In this document: positions 1-9,117 of the stretch, in pieces
How positions within the stretch are numbered: the stretch's first letter is position 1
How the letters are laid out: the number at the start of each line of letters is the position of its first letter
NCBI RefSeq assembly: GCF_022919135.1
Contig: NZ_CP095049.1
Span: 3,166,501 to 3,230,500 of the forward strand
Reading direction: 5' to 3'
Length of the DNA stretch: 64,000 nt
Origin: Hymenobacter cellulosivorans
GTDB taxonomy: Bacteria; Bacteroidota; Bacteroidia; Cytophagales; Hymenobacteraceae
Notes under the pieces: model-generated
The model's input: the letters and a program-made list of their open reading frames with translations, nothing else
What the model was told of the DNA's origin: nothing
The model's database searches: none
Made by a program: the position numbers and the translations under genes

Positions 1-26
1 GGCTTTCCGCAAGCGCCGGGTGTGAG

Positions 27-68
27 GTGAGATGGTGAAATAGTGAGTTGGTGAGTTAGTAAAGTAGA
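27..68. repeat. GTGA-rich dispersed repeat, copy 1
   Basis: This tract repeats GTGA units spaced 7-8 bases apart. Its core (GGTGAGATGGTGAAATAG) closely matches the arms at 35207-35236 and 44337-44359. Only one arm is visible; a partner could lie left of the window. Confidence 0.55.
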
Positions 69-83
69 ATCCTTTCAACCGTT

Positions 84-166
84 ATGCCGAGCAGCGCGAA
101 GACTCTGGCGTGCTGATGTTGTTTTATTGGTCATCCTGAGCGGCGTGTAGTAGAGCGAAAGACTTT
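84..166. repeat. Pair of degenerate dispersed intergenic repeats
   Basis: Two neighbouring copies of one theme occur: GTTATGCCGAGCAGCGCGAAG at the left and GTCATCCTGAGCGGC followed by GAGCGAAAGACTTTCCTC at the right. A third partial copy lies near 63208. From general knowledge, similar GTCATGCTGAGC-type repeats are common between genes in Hymenobacter. No function is visible. Confidence 0.4.
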
Positions 167-367
167 CCTCTATGTTCTGATAACCGTTATTCAACGTACT
201 AAAGCCCTATACCGCAGCTGTAAAGTGTTTTTGTGCATTGGTAAAAGCTGCAGTGGGGTAGGGGAGGAAGGTCCTTCACAAAGCGGACGTCAGATAAAGG
301 ATGACCAATAGAAAGAAAGACATGACAGCCAGCTAGAGCAGCAGGTACGGCAGGCGGCATAGTTGGC

Positions 368-375
368 TACCTTTG
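368..375 (+). promoter_or_regulatory. Bacteroidota -7 box upstream of the MFS gene
   Basis: TACCTTTG matches the Bacteroidota -7 consensus TAnnTTTG at every fixed base. It lies 58 bases before the TTG start at 434. No clear -33 TTG lies at the usual distance. Confidence 0.5.
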
Positions 376-433
376 GGTTCCCATCCGCCCTTGGTGCAAG
401 CCCCCGCTTGTACTGCCGTTTCCCACCCGCTTC

Positions 434-1624
434 TTGGAACCCGCCGCCTGCAAACCCCGCCCCTGGATTCTGCCCGTTATAGTATTCGCCCAATTTGCCG
501 GCACCTCGCTCTGGTTTGCCGGCAACAGCGTGCTGCCCGAGTTGCTCCGAAACCCCGGCCTGCGAGGGGCTAGCCTGGGCGGAGTGGTGTCGGCTGTGCA
601 GCTGGGCTTTATCGTGGGTACGCTGGTATTTGCCCTGCTCTCCCTGGCCGACCGGGTGCCGCCGGCCCGCCTGTTTTTGCTCAGTGCCCTGGCCGGCAGT
701 CTGACCAACCTGGGCTTGCTGCTGCCCGAATTATCAGCCGCCGGACTGCTGGCGATGCGGTTCGGCACGGGCCTGTGCCTGGCCGGCATCTACCCGGTGG
801 GCATGAAAATAGCGGCCGACTACTACGCCGGGGGCTTGGGCAAAGCGCTGGGCTTTCTGGTGGGGGCACTGGTGTTGGGTACGGCCTTGCCCCACGGCCT
901 GCGCTGGCTCGGGGCCGGTTTGCCCTGGCCGGCGGTGGTGCTGGCCACCTCGGGCCTGGCAGCCGGCGGCGGACTACTGCTCTGGCTACTGGTGCCCAAC
1001 GGTCCGTTTCGGCGGCCCGGTGCGCGGTTGGCGCTGAGCGCCGTGCGCGGTGTCTGGCAGCATCCACCGTTTCGGGCTGCGGCCCTGGGGTACTTTGGGC
1101 ACATGTGGGAGCTCTACACGTTCTGGGCCTTTGTGCCGCTGCTGCTGACCATTTACCGGCAGCTTCATCCTGAACTGCGGGAGCTGCCGGCCGGGCTGGC
1201 TTTTGGAGCCATTGCCAGCGGGGCTTTGGCCTGCGTGGGCAGCGGCTACCTGGCCCAGCGCTGGGGCTCACTGCGGCCGGCCCGGCTGGCGCTGTGGGTA
1301 TCGGGGGCGGGCTGCGTGCTGAGCCCTCTGCTGCTGCAGTTGCCGCTGCCCCTGTTTGGGGCGGGCTTGCTAGTTTGGGGCATGGCCGTCGTGGCCGACT
1401 CGCCGCAGTTTTCGGCCCTGGTGGCTCAGCAGGCCCCGGCGGCCATCAAGGGCACGGCCCTCACGCTGGTTACTTGCCTGGGCTTCGCGCTGACCATCGT
1501 AAGCTTACAGGCTTTTGGGGCATTGCAAAGCCTGGTCGATGGGCGCTACCTGTTTTTGCTGCTGGCTCCGGGCCCGGCGTTGGGGCTGTGGGCCACACGC
1601 CAGGCCCGAAGCCAGCAGTTTTAG
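434..1624 (+). CDS. MFS transporter
   Basis: The 396-residue protein is almost wholly hydrophobic, with about 12 membrane segments. An acidic-free first helix carries FAQFAGTSLWFAGNS, a pattern seen in one group of major facilitator proteins, and the second half repeats the six-helix layout. It should be an inner-membrane secondary transporter; no substrate can be read from sequence. The start is a TTG at 434, the first usable in-frame start after the predicted promoter at 368. The next gene on the same strand starts 112 bases downstream, so co-transcription is uncertain. Confidence 0.8.
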   Translation: MEPAACKPRPWILPVIVFAQFAGTSLWFAGNSVLPELLRNPGLRGASLGGVVSAVQLGFIVGTLVFALLSLADRVPPARLFLLSALAGSLTNLGLLLPELSAAGLLAMRFGTGLCLAGIYPVGMKIAADYYAGGLGKALGFLVGALVLGTALPHGLRWLGAGLPWPAVVLATSGLAAGGGLLLWLLVPNGPFRRPGARLALSAVRGVWQHPPFRAAALGYFGHMWELYTFWAFVPLLLTIYRQLHPELRELPAGLAFGAIASGALACVGSGYLAQRWGSLRPARLALWVSGAGCVLSPLLLQLPLPLFGAGLLVWGMAVVADSPQFSALVAQQAPAAIKGTALTLVTCLGFALTIVSLQAFGALQSLVDGRYLFLLLAPGPALGLWATRQARSQQF

Positions 1625-1724
1625 CGAATGCCGTCAGCAATGTTGGGTAGAATATAAGATCCGATTGAAAAGTAAAAGATAGCAACTAATGGCGGCTGGT
1701 CCGGGCAAACCGGCCCCGGACCCG

Positions 1725-1732
1725 TATACTTG
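1725..1732 (+). promoter_or_regulatory. Near-consensus -7 box abutting a start codon
   Basis: TATACTTG matches TAnnTTTG except one base and ends only 4 bases before the ATG at 1737. If used, the mRNA would be leaderless or nearly so. Confidence 0.4.
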
Positions 1733-1736
1733 CCCC

Positions 1737-2069
1737 ATGAGCCTCGACCCCACCACTTACTTTCACCACGCCGCCGACGAGGAGAAAACCACCGTCTACA
1801 CCCAGACCCCCGACGGTGACCTGGAATCCCACGACGCGCTGCTGATTGCCCAGACGCACCAGCAACGCTTGTTTGTAACCCTGGAAAAACGCCGCCGCTA
1901 CGTGACTTACACCTTCGTGGACGATTCCTCGGATGAGGTGGAGCTGGATTTTGTGCAGGACTACCAGGAGGTAGAAGACCTGCTCGAAGACGCGGGCCTC
2001 TTTGGCCGCCACGACGGGGAGGTGGGCATCGTGTACCACAACCTGCTGTTTCTGCTGATGAACCCGTAA
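1737..2069 (+). CDS. Small acidic conserved hypothetical protein
   Basis: I do not recognise a named family. The 110-residue product is acidic and soluble, with no signal peptide or membrane segment. It begins MSLDPTTYFHHAADEEKTT and looks like a compact alpha/beta fold; its middle is rich in Asp and Glu (DDSSDEVELDFVQDYQEVED). An in-frame ATG at 1689 exists, but the 16 extra residues are Gly/Pro-rich and would span the -7-like box, so 1737 is preferred. The msrB gene follows after 24 bases, which suggests joint transcription. Confidence 0.65.
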   Translation: MSLDPTTYFHHAADEEKTTVYTQTPDGDLESHDALLIAQTHQQRLFVTLEKRRRYVTYTFVDDSSDEVELDFVQDYQEVEDLLEDAGLFGRHDGEVGIVYHNLLFLLMNP

Positions 2070-2093
2070 GCCGGCCGTGGCGGTTATAGGCCC

Positions 2094-2555
2094 ATGCTTC
2101 GCTGGCTCGATGTTCTGACTTTCGCTAAATACAGCAACCCCGAGCCGCCCCGGCGGGTAGAGAAAACTGCGGCCGAATGGGCCGCTGAGCTCACGCCCGC
2201 CCAGTTTCGGGTGCTGCGTGAGCAGGCCACCGAGCCGCCCTACCGCAATGCCTACTGCCGCAGCTACGAGCCCGGCCGCTACGAGTGCGTGGGCTGCCGC
2301 AGCCTGTTGTTCGACTCGGCCACGAAGTACCACGCCATATCGGGCTGGCCCAGCTTTACCCAACCAGCGGCCAAGAGCGCTATTCGCTACCACTTCGACG
2401 ACAGCCATAATATGCAGCGGGTGGAAGTGCGCTGCAACGTGTGCGGGGGCCACCTGGGCCACGTCTTTCCCGACGGCCCCGCCCCGGCCGGGCTGCGCTA
2501 TTGCATCAACTCGGAGAGTCTGGTGCGGGTGGAAGAAAACGGAATACTTTTTTAA
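2094..2555 (+). CDS. msrB: Peptide-methionine (R)-S-oxide reductase
   Basis: This enzyme repairs oxidised methionine by reducing the R-sulfoxide in proteins. The 153-residue protein has the full MsrB layout: zinc-binding CxxC pairs at Cys65/Cys68 and Cys114/Cys117, the GWPSF motif at residues 84-88, the GGHLGHVFPDGP block, and the catalytic Cys137 in RYCINS. There is no MsrA fusion and no signal peptide, so it is probably cytoplasmic. It follows the small protein at 1737 by 24 bases and is convergent with the SDR gene. Confidence 0.93.
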   Translation: MLRWLDVLTFAKYSNPEPPRRVEKTAAEWAAELTPAQFRVLREQATEPPYRNAYCRSYEPGRYECVGCRSLLFDSATKYHAISGWPSFTQPAAKSAIRYHFDDSHNMQRVEVRCNVCGGHLGHVFPDGPAPAGLRYCINSESLVRVEENGILF

Positions 2556-2820
2556 TCGTATTGGCGTCCGCTCAGAAAATGTAAACCACCGTTTAGATGG
2601 ACTAGAATCATAAGCAAACAGGCCGGTTGTTTCTTCCGGGTCACACTGACCACGTACAGCACTAGTTTTTCCATGCCTAGGCCGGCAAGCAGTTGAGCTT
2701 CTGCTGGCTTGAAGTGTTGGGTGAGGCCCGTCCCGCCCTGTCGTAATCTGAGCTAGAGAGACGTAAGCAGCCGGCGGCTGACAATTTTTATCGCTATGTA
2801 GGGGAAGGCAAGCGGGCAAC

Positions 2821-3615
2821 TTACCGCGTCGAGACCTTCCCCTGGGGCTGGGCAAAAGCCTCCGTTACACCCTTGCTCATTTGCTTGAGCAGCAAGCCGG
2901 GGGCCAGGCGACTCATGTAGCGCATGACGCGCGACAGGCCGGGGTAGATTTCCAGTCTATCGTGCTGGAGCCCTTCAATGGCTTGGGCGATGAGCTTGCC
3001 CGGATCCATTAGCATGCTCTCGTCCATCACGCCGGCAAACGGGTCCGCCAAGGGCGTTTTGGCGGCGGGCGCGACCAGTTCAAACACCTTCACTTGGGTG
3101 TGCTGCAGTTGCACCCGCAGGGCTTTGGTGTAGGCGCGCAGCCCCGCCTTGGTACCCCCGTAGATAGGAGCCAGCGGAAATGGCGTCAGGGCCAGGCCCG
3201 AGGTAACGTTCAGGATGGCGGCTGTCTTTTGGGTTTTGAGGTGGGGCAAGAATTGCTGTACCATGCGAATGGGACCCGACAAGTTGATTTCGACTTCCCG
3301 GGTGAGGTCGAGCAAGTCCAGCGTTGGGTCTTGCAGGTTTAGCTTGCGCATTTCCCCGGCGTTGTTAATCAGAATGTTAAGCGCCGGAAATTGGCTGACA
3401 ACCTGTTGGTAGAGGTGCTGGATAGCCTGCGGGTCGCTTACATCACTTTGAAAGGTGTGCACGCGGGGCAAGCGGCGCTTGGTGTCGTCGAGCTTGGCTT
3501 GGTTGCGGCCCGTGATAAGCACGGTGTTGCCCAGCTCTAGTAGCCGGGCCGCAAATTCGTAGCCAAAGCCGCTGGTACCGCCGGTAATGAGGATGGTGTT
3601 GTGACGTAAGTCCAT
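2821..3615 (-). CDS. Short-chain dehydrogenase/reductase, DltE-like
   Basis: A classical SDR oxidoreductase of 264 residues. The nucleotide-binding TGGTSGFG motif lies near residue 10, followed by NNAG near residue 85 and the catalytic set Ser (VTSGLAL), Tyr and Lys (YGGTK). The family uses NAD(P)H to interconvert carbonyls and alcohols; the substrate is unknown. An upstream extension to 3705 exists, but the Rossmann strand starts directly after the ATG at 3615 (MDLRHNTILITGG), so that start is chosen. A near-consensus -7 box (GACCTTTG on the minus strand) lies just upstream. The AraC gene ends 98 bases upstream on the same strand, so it is a likely regulator. Confidence 0.88.
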   Translation of the reverse strand: MDLRHNTILITGGTSGFGYEFAARLLELGNTVLITGRNQAKLDDTKRRLPRVHTFQSDVSDPQAIQHLYQQVVSQFPALNILINNAGEMRKLNLQDPTLDLLDLTREVEINLSGPIRMVQQFLPHLKTQKTAAILNVTSGLALTPFPLAPIYGGTKAGLRAYTKALRVQLQHTQVKVFELVAPAAKTPLADPFAGVMDESMLMDPGKLIAQAIEGLQHDRLEIYPGLSRVMRYMSRLAPGLLLKQMSKGVTEAFAQPQGKVSTR

Positions 3616-3713
3616 AGGTTGGTAGGGGAATAATGACCGGGCAAAGGTCTGCCCGGAAACCAACGGGGTGTTTGCGTCCAGCAATCCATCTTTTGCAAAA
3701 TTCACACCTGGGC

Positions 3714-4643
3714 CTACAGCCGAAAGGCACCGGGCGAAAAGGAAGTCTGCCGCTTGAAGAAGTTGGAAAAGTGCGCGACTTCCGCAAAACCGAGGCTGTC
3801 GGAGATTTCCGAGATGTTCCAGTTGGTTTGCCTGAGCAGCAGCTTGGCTTCCTGGATGACGCGGCCCGCAATCAGCTCGGTAGTGGTGCGGCCGGTATTT
3901 TCCTTCAGCACCTTGTTCAGGTGGTTGACGTGCACGGCCAGTTGGTCGGCGTAGTCCTTGGCCGTGCGCAGCCGCAGCTTCTGCTGCGGCGTTTCGATGG
4001 GAAACTGTCGCTCCAGCAGCTCTGCAAACAGCGAGCTTACCCGCGTTGCGGCCGTGTGCGCCGGGTAGAGCGCCGTAGCCGGCTGCAGCTTTTGCCCCCA
4101 GTGAATCAGCTCCAGCACGTAGGTGCGCAGCAGGTCGTACTTGTAGGCGTAGGTCGAGGTAATTTCGCGGGCCATCTTGCGGAAAAGGTCGTGGATTTCA
4201 GCGTATTCCCCGTCCGTAAGGGCAAAGACTGGGTAGCCGCCCGGCTGAAAGAGGGGCAATTCCTCCAGCCGCACGCCGCTCTTGGCGGGCAGCAAAAACG
4301 CGTCGGTGAACACGCAGAAATAGCCGTCCTGCTCCTGGTCTTCGGGCAGCCAGTGGTAGGGTACCTTGGGCGTGGCAAACAACAGCGCGTGCTGCTCTAT
4401 TTCCACCACTTTATCCGCGTACTCGGCCCGGCTGCGGCCCCGGATGAGGCTAATCTTGTAATACGCCCGCCGGTCGTACGGCATAGTCGGCTTCTCGCGG
4501 TGGTGCCGAAAGAGGTCGGCTACGTTAAAGACGTTGAAGTGGCCGATTTCCTGCTGAATATCGGGTGGTAGCAGGGTGTGCAGTTCCGCGCCGGCCGCCG
4601 TAGCCAGCTGCTGGTAAAAAGCGTTAAGCGAAGTGGTTTGCAT
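3714..4643 (-). CDS. AraC-family transcriptional regulator
   Basis: The 309-residue protein has an N-terminal cupin-like sensing half (residues about 20-180) and a C-terminal AraC DNA-binding half with two helix-turn-helix motifs. The second is marked by ISEISDSLGFAEVAHFSNFFKRQTSFSPGAFR, given here as its diagnostic pieces SLGFAEVAHFSNFFKR and SPGAFR. It probably controls the SDR gene directly downstream. Its own promoter region carries a perfect -7 box and a pentanucleotide repeat (see 4664-4702). The inducer is unknown. Confidence 0.9.
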   Translation of the reverse strand: MQTTSLNAFYQQLATAAGAELHTLLPPDIQQEIGHFNVFNVADLFRHHREKPTMPYDRRAYYKISLIRGRSRAEYADKVVEIEQHALLFATPKVPYHWLPEDQEQDGYFCVFTDAFLLPAKSGVRLEELPLFQPGGYPVFALTDGEYAEIHDLFRKMAREITSTYAYKYDLLRTYVLELIHWGQKLQPATALYPAHTAATRVSSLFAELLERQFPIETPQQKLRLRTAKDYADQLAVHVNHLNKVLKENTGRTTTELIAGRVIQEAKLLLRQTNWNISEISDSLGFAEVAHFSNFFKRQTSFSPGAFRL

Positions 4644-4663
4644 CGGTTGAGCATTGCGAAATC

Positions 4664-4671
4664 CAAAGGTA
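4664..4671 (-). promoter_or_regulatory. -7 box of the AraC-type gene
   Basis: On the minus strand this reads TACCTTTG, a perfect TAnnTTTG match, 20 bases before the ATG at 4643. The expected -33 position falls inside the adjacent GGTAA repeat. Confidence 0.55.
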
Positions 4672-4680
4672 GGGCTTCTA

Positions 4681-4702
4681 GGTAAGGTAAGGTAAGGTAA
4701 GG
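4681..4702. repeat. Pentanucleotide tandem repeat (GGTAA)4
   Basis: Four perfect GGTAA units plus GG start 9 bases upstream of the AraC -7 box. A change in copy number would shift the DNA upstream of that box in steps of 5 bases. Confidence 0.9.
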
Positions 4703-5107
4703 CTGGCCGCGCGCAACTGCTGGCCCCGGGTGCCGGCCTTGGCTAAAAAGTTGGGTTAAACGGCGCTCCCTATTCGACAAAAAAGAGCAAGGACCAGAGG
4801 CGGCCTAACATAAACGCTCCTTTCCCTGGACTGCTTCCCCAATAGTCTCTCCACAGTTCAGGGATGCTATGGTGCAGTCTCGGCCGAGGCAAATAAACAG
4901 GTTCACCTTTCAACGTTCACGAAACTCCGATTTTGCGACGAGCTTCCTGAACTCCTGGCTTTGCAGACGATTTGGGGTGGACAAGCCGGGCACTATGCAC
5001 CCGGCCTAGTGCCCAGCCGAACCAGGAGCCGCTCGCCTCCGTGGCTAACCCGTCCGCGGTTTGCGCAGTATAGCCCCCAACACCTTTCCGGACCTGCCCG
5101 CGGCTTC

Positions 5108-7651
5108 ATGGCGACACCTCCTTCTGCATCTGCTTCCTCCTCTGACTTCACCGGCTTCGTGCGCGTGCGCGGGGCCCGGGAACACAACCTCAAAAACGTC
5201 GACGTCGACATTCCCCGCGACGCCCTGGTCGTATTCACGGGCGTGTCGGGCTCGGGCAAGTCGAGTTTGGCCTTTGGCACGCTCTACGCCGAGGCCCAGC
5301 GCCGCTACCTCGAATCCGTTTCGCCCTATGCCCGGCGCCTGTTTCACCAGATGGCCGTGCCCGAAGTCGACAGCATCGACGGGCTGCCGCCGGCCGTAGC
5401 CTTGCAGCAGCAGCGCGGCACGCCCACCACCCGCTCGTCGGTAGGCTCGGTGACGACGCTCTCGAACCTGCTGCGCATGCTCTATTCCCGGGCCGGCGAC
5501 TACCCCGCGGGCCAGGGCATCGTGTATGCCGAAGGGTTTTCGCCCAACACGCCCGAGGGTGCCTGCCCGCAGTGCCACGGCCTGGGCCGCATCTTCGAAG
5601 TAACGGAGCAAACCATGGTGCCCGACCCCACGCTCACCATCCGGGAGCGGGCCATTGCGGCCTGGCCCCAGGCCTGGGGCGGACAAAATCAGCGCGACAT
5701 CCTCGTGACCCTGGGCTACGACGTGGACACGCCCTGGCAAGACCTGCCCCAGAAAGACCGGGACTGGATTCTGTTTACCGACGAGCAGCCCGTGGTGCCG
5801 GTGTACCCCGGCTACTCGCCCCAGGAAACCCAGCGGGCCCTCAGGCGCAAGGAGCCGCCGAACTACATGGGCACCTTCACTGGGGTGAAGCGCCACGTGC
5901 TGCACACCTTTGCTACGACCCAAAGCCCCCTGATGAAAAAGCGGGCCCTGCAGTACATGCTCAGCACCGAGTGCCCCACCTGCCAGGGCAAGCGCCTACG
6001 GCCCGAGTCGTTGGCGGTACAATTCGCCGGCCTCGACATTGCCGACATGGCCCGCCTACCGCTCAAGCGGGTGGCAGGCCTGCTCCAGCCCTACGCCGAC
6101 GGTACCGCCGCGGGCCGTAAAAAGCAGGACGCCGCTCATCCTGAGCAAGCCATCGTGGCCCAGCGCATTGCCGAAGACCTTTGTGCCCGCCTTAGCGTGT
6201 TGTTGGATTTAGGGCTGGGCTACCTGGCCTTGGAGCGAAGTACGCCCACCTTGTCGCCCGGCGAATTGCAGCGCCTGCGCCTGGCTACGCAGTTGTATTC
6301 CAATCTGTTCGGCGTCGTGTACGTGTTGGATGAGCCCTCGGCTGGCTTGCATCCTTCCGATACCGAAGCCTTGCTCAATGCCCTGCACACCCTGAAAAAG
6401 GCCGGCAACTCGCTGTTTGTGGTGGAGCACAACCTGGACGTAGTGCGCCAGGCCGACTGGCTCGTGGACGTGGGGCCGGCCGCCGGGGAACAGGGCGGAG
6501 AAATTCTCTACAGCGGCGCGCCGGCGGGTTTGGCGAACGTGGCTGCCTCCCAAACCCGGCGTTATTTATTCAACGAAACCGCCGCTCAAGCCCGCACCCC
6601 GCGCCTGCCCAGCGGCTGGCTCAAGCTGCAGGGCGTCACGCGTAACAACCTTAGTAACCTCGCCGTGGAGTTTCCGCTGGGAGTGTTTACCACCGTCACG
6701 GGCGTGTCGGGCTCGGGCAAGTCGAGTCTGGTAAGCCAGGTGCTAGTAGAGTTGGTAGCCGAAAGCTTAGGCCAGCAGGTGGAAGCCGAGGAAGAGGAAA
6801 CCGACCCGCTGGAGCAGTCCGCCCCCACGACTACCGGCGGCCGAATTGTGAGCGGTATGGAGCAGATCAAGCGCCTGGTGCGCGTGGATCAGAAGCCCAT
6901 CGGCCGCACGCCCCGCTCCAACATGGCTACTTATACTGGCCTGTTTGACCACGTGCGCAAGCTGTTTGCCGCCACGCCCGCCGCCAAAAAGCGCCGCTAC
7001 GACGCTGGGCGGTTTTCTTTCAACGTAGCTAAGGGGCGCTGCGAGAATTGTCAGGGTGAAGGCTCTGTGATGGTGGAATTGCTGTTTTTGCCCAGCGTGT
7101 ACGCGCCCTGCCCGGTGTGCCACGGAGCCCGCTACAACGCCAAAACCCTGGAAATAACCTACCGTGACAAGAACATTGCCCAGGTGCTGGGCCTGACGGT
7201 AGACGATGCCTGGGCCTTTTTCACCGATGAGCCTGTCGTGCATCGGGCCCTGACGGTGCTGCGCGAAGTGGGCCTGGGCTATCTGCGCCTGGGGCAGCCC
7301 GCCACCGAGCTCAGCGGGGGCGAGGCCCAGCGCATCAAGCTGGCTACCGAGCTGCAGCGGGCCCAGCGGGGCAATTCCCTCTACATCCTCGACGAGCCCA
7401 CCACCGGCCTGCACCCCTCCGACGTGGAAAAGCTGCTCACCCAGCTCGACGGCCTGGTAGAAGCCGGCAACACGGTCATCGTCGTGGAGCACGACATGCG
7501 CGTGGTAGCCGGCTCCGACTGGGTGATGGACGTAGGGCCCGGCGCCGGCGACGAAGGCGGCCACATTGTGGCGGCCGGTCCGCCCGCTGCCGTAGCCAAG
7601 ATAAAAGAAAGCCGCACGGCTCCGTACCTGAAACGGTTTCAGGGCCGGTAG
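5108..7651 (+). CDS. uvrA: Class II excinuclease ABC subunit A (UvrA2-like ATPase)
   Basis: A tandem ABC ATPase of the UvrA family, 847 residues against about 940 for housekeeping UvrA. Walker A motifs (GVSGSGKSS) occur near residue 45 and again near residue 530. ABC signatures LSPGE and LSGGE precede the DEPSAGLHP and DEPTTGLHP Walker B blocks. Zinc-module cysteines are visible as [21 protein letters not shown] and CPVCHG. After RMLYSRAG only about 15 residues separate the signature region from the first zinc module, where UvrA proper has the roughly 115-residue UvrB-binding domain. That loss defines class II UvrA, linked in some bacteria to DNA-damage or drug tolerance rather than UvrB-dependent repair. 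The ATG at 5108 is preferred over an upstream frame start at 4961. Confidence 0.88.
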   Translation: MATPPSASASSSDFTGFVRVRGAREHNLKNVDVDIPRDALVVFTGVSGSGKSSLAFGTLYAEAQRRYLESVSPYARRLFHQMAVPEVDSIDGLPPAVALQQQRGTPTTRSSVGSVTTLSNLLRMLYSRAGDYPAGQGIVYAEGFSPNTPEGACPQCHGLGRIFEVTEQTMVPDPTLTIRERAIAAWPQAWGGQNQRDILVTLGYDVDTPWQDLPQKDRDWILFTDEQPVVPVYPGYSPQETQRALRRKEPPNYMGTFTGVKRHVLHTFATTQSPLMKKRALQYMLSTECPTCQGKRLRPESLAVQFAGLDIADMARLPLKRVAGLLQPYADGTAAGRKKQDAAHPEQAIVAQRIAEDLCARLSVLLDLGLGYLALERSTPTLSPGELQRLRLATQLYSNLFGVVYVLDEPSAGLHPSDTEALLNALHTLKKAGNSLFVVEHNLDVVRQADWLVDVGPAAGEQGGEILYSGAPAGLANVAASQTRRYLFNETAAQARTPRLPSGWLKLQGVTRNNLSNLAVEFPLGVFTTVTGVSGSGKSSLVSQVLVELVAESLGQQVEAEEEETDPLEQSAPTTTGGRIVSGMEQIKRLVRVDQKPIGRTPRSNMATYTGLFDHVRKLFAATPAAKKRRYDAGRFSFNVAKGRCENCQGEGSVMVELLFLPSVYAPCPVCHGARYNAKTLEITYRDKNIAQVLGLTVDDAWAFFTDEPVVHRALTVLREVGLGYLRLGQPATELSGGEAQRIKLATELQRAQRGNSLYILDEPTTGLHPSDVEKLLTQLDGLVEAGNTVIVVEHDMRVVAGSDWVMDVGPGAGDEGGHIVAAGPPAAVAKIKESRTAPYLKRFQGR

Positions 7652-7837
7652 CTGCGGGACTGAGTAGCAGGTTTGGGCGGGCTCAAAAGTCCAGGATCTG
7701 CGTGAGCAGGCTTCTTGCAGTCAAGTGCTTAGGGCTCAAATAGCGTAGGGCTAAAGTCGGGGCGAGGGCAAAAGTGGGGTGGGGCAAGTAGCCACGGCCG
7801 CTACTTTGGGGCCTTCTCCACGCTTACTGCTCTTTTC

Positions 7838-8446
7838 ATGTTGCGCCAAGTACCACTTGCCCTCGTTTGCTTCCGCCTGCTGCTGGGCTTTGCCGTGTTC
7901 GGACTGTGCTGGGCGCCGCCCACACCGCCGCTGCGGCAGTTGCTGGCAGGGCTGGTCGTGCTGGGCCTGCTTTCCGACATTTTTGACGGCATCATTGCCC
8001 GGCGCCTGGGCGTGGCTACTGCCAAGCTGCGCCGCCTCGATTCGAGCGTCGACACTATTTTCTGGCTGTGCGTGGTGGCGGGCGTGGTGCGGTTCTGCCC
8101 ACGCTTTTTGCCCAACAATGCCGGCTGGATTGGCGTGGTGCTGGGCCTGGAGGCGCTGACGTACGGGGTAAGCTACGCCCGCTTCCGCAAGGAAATTGCC
8201 TTGCACACGCTCGGGGCCAAGCTCTGGACCCTGCTGCTCACAGCCATGCTGCTACAGTTGCTGCTAACCGGGCAAACTGGTTGGCTATTTGGGGCTTGCG
8301 TGGCGCTTGGCATTGTGAGCCGGCTAGAGATTCTGGGCATCGTGTGCATCCTGCGCAGCTGGGCTGCCGACATTCCTACGCTGTATCACGCCCTGCAACT
8401 GCGCCGGGGGCAGCCTATCCGGCGCCATCCGCTGTTCAATGGCTAA
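7838..8446 (+). CDS. CDP-alcohol phosphatidyltransferase family protein
   Basis: An integral membrane protein of 202 residues with about five to six hydrophobic segments. It carries the family motif from Asp47: DIFDGIIAR, then Asp68 and Asp72, the metal and CDP-binding aspartates. The conserved glycine of the motif (four residues before Asp68) is Leu64 here. The family joins a CDP-activated lipid or alcohol to an alcohol acceptor in phospholipid synthesis; the acceptor cannot be predicted. A -7-like box with one-base-short spacing (TACTTTG, 7802-7808) lies upstream. The PmtA-like methyltransferase starts 98 bases downstream, suggesting a shared role in head-group formation. Confidence 0.8.
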   Translation: MLRQVPLALVCFRLLLGFAVFGLCWAPPTPPLRQLLAGLVVLGLLSDIFDGIIARRLGVATAKLRRLDSSVDTIFWLCVVAGVVRFCPRFLPNNAGWIGVVLGLEALTYGVSYARFRKEIALHTLGAKLWTLLLTAMLLQLLLTGQTGWLFGACVALGIVSRLEILGIVCILRSWAADIPTLYHALQLRRGQPIRRHPLFNG

Positions 8447-8544
8447 GTTTGAGTGGCCGCTAGCTCAACTACAGACCTGCGCCACCGGCTGCCGTACATA
8501 GGCTGTTGGCTTATTAGCCCATTTTACGTAACCACCGCTGAGCC

Positions 8545-9117
8545 ATGCTGCCGCCTTTTGTTGAAGAGTTTTTTCGCAACCCCGCTACCGTCGGCTCCCT
8601 GGTGCCCAGCTCCCGGGATCTGACCGACAAGGTCATGGAGCCCATCGACTTTGCCACGGCCACTTGCATCGTGGAGTATGGGCCGGGCACGGGTGTTTTC
8701 ACGGATATGCTCCTGGCCCGCCGGCGCGCCGAAACCGTGGTGGTGCTGGTCGAAGTCAGTGAGCGGTTTTGTAAGCTGCTGCGGGAGCGTTACGCCGGCC
8801 AGCCCAACGTGCATGTCATTCTCGGCTCGGCCGATAAAACGGCGGATTACCTGCGTCCCCTCGGCCTTACCCGCGCCGACTACGTGGTGTGCGGCCTGCC
8901 GTTTTCGTCGTTGTCGCGCCGCCTGGGCTGGCGCATTCTGGAGCACACCCAGCACGTGCTCCAGCCCGATGGCAAGCTAATTTTGTTCCAGTACTCGCTG
9001 CAGAACACGCGTCTGTTCGAGCGTTTTTTCAGCTTGCGCCACCAAGAACATGTCCTGCTCAACCTGCCCCCGGCCTACGTACTGGTCTATGAGCCGAAGC
9101 CGGAATCCGCCGCCTAG
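8545..9117 (+). CDS. Class I SAM methyltransferase, PmtA-like
   Basis: A 190-residue methyltransferase. The opening FFRNPATVGSLVPSSRDL resembles phospholipid N-methyltransferases (PmtA type), and SAM motif I is VEYGPGTGVFTD near residues 43-54. CGLPFSSLS near residue 113 replaces the NPPY-like motif, as in PmtA relatives, and the fold is shared with rRNA adenine dimethylases. Its place after a CDP-alcohol phosphatidyltransferase supports a lipid substrate, but this is inference. Its TAG stop overlaps the stop codon of the convergent sulP gene within a shared CTAG. Confidence 0.72.
   Translation: MLPPFVEEFFRNPATVGSLVPSSRDLTDKVMEPIDFATATCIVEYGPGTGVFTDMLLARRRAETVVVLVEVSERFCKLLRERYAGQPNVHVILGSADKTADYLRPLGLTRADYVVCGLPFSSLSRRLGWRILEHTQHVLQPDGKLILFQYSLQNTRLFERFFSLRHQEHVLLNLPPAYVLVYEPKPESAA

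Larger units (their letters stand above)
1..433. other. Intergenic region with dispersed repeats
   Basis: No gene is visible here. The stretch holds a GTGA-rich repeat (27-68), two related degenerate repeats (84-122 and 131-166) and, at its right end, a promoter-like box for the MFS gene. The bases between about 170 and 360 show nothing I can name. Confidence 0.6.
4644..5107. other. Divergent intergenic region between araC-type gene and uvrA2
   Basis: This 464-base spacer holds the AraC promoter elements at its left end. The rest has no convincing gene. An open extension of the uvrA frame back to 4961 exists, but its translation is low-complexity and unlike UvrA. Confidence 0.5.

Noticed and set aside
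1686..2855. A 389-codon minus-strand open frame
   Set aside because: It is antisense to the small protein and msrB and has no recognisable domain.
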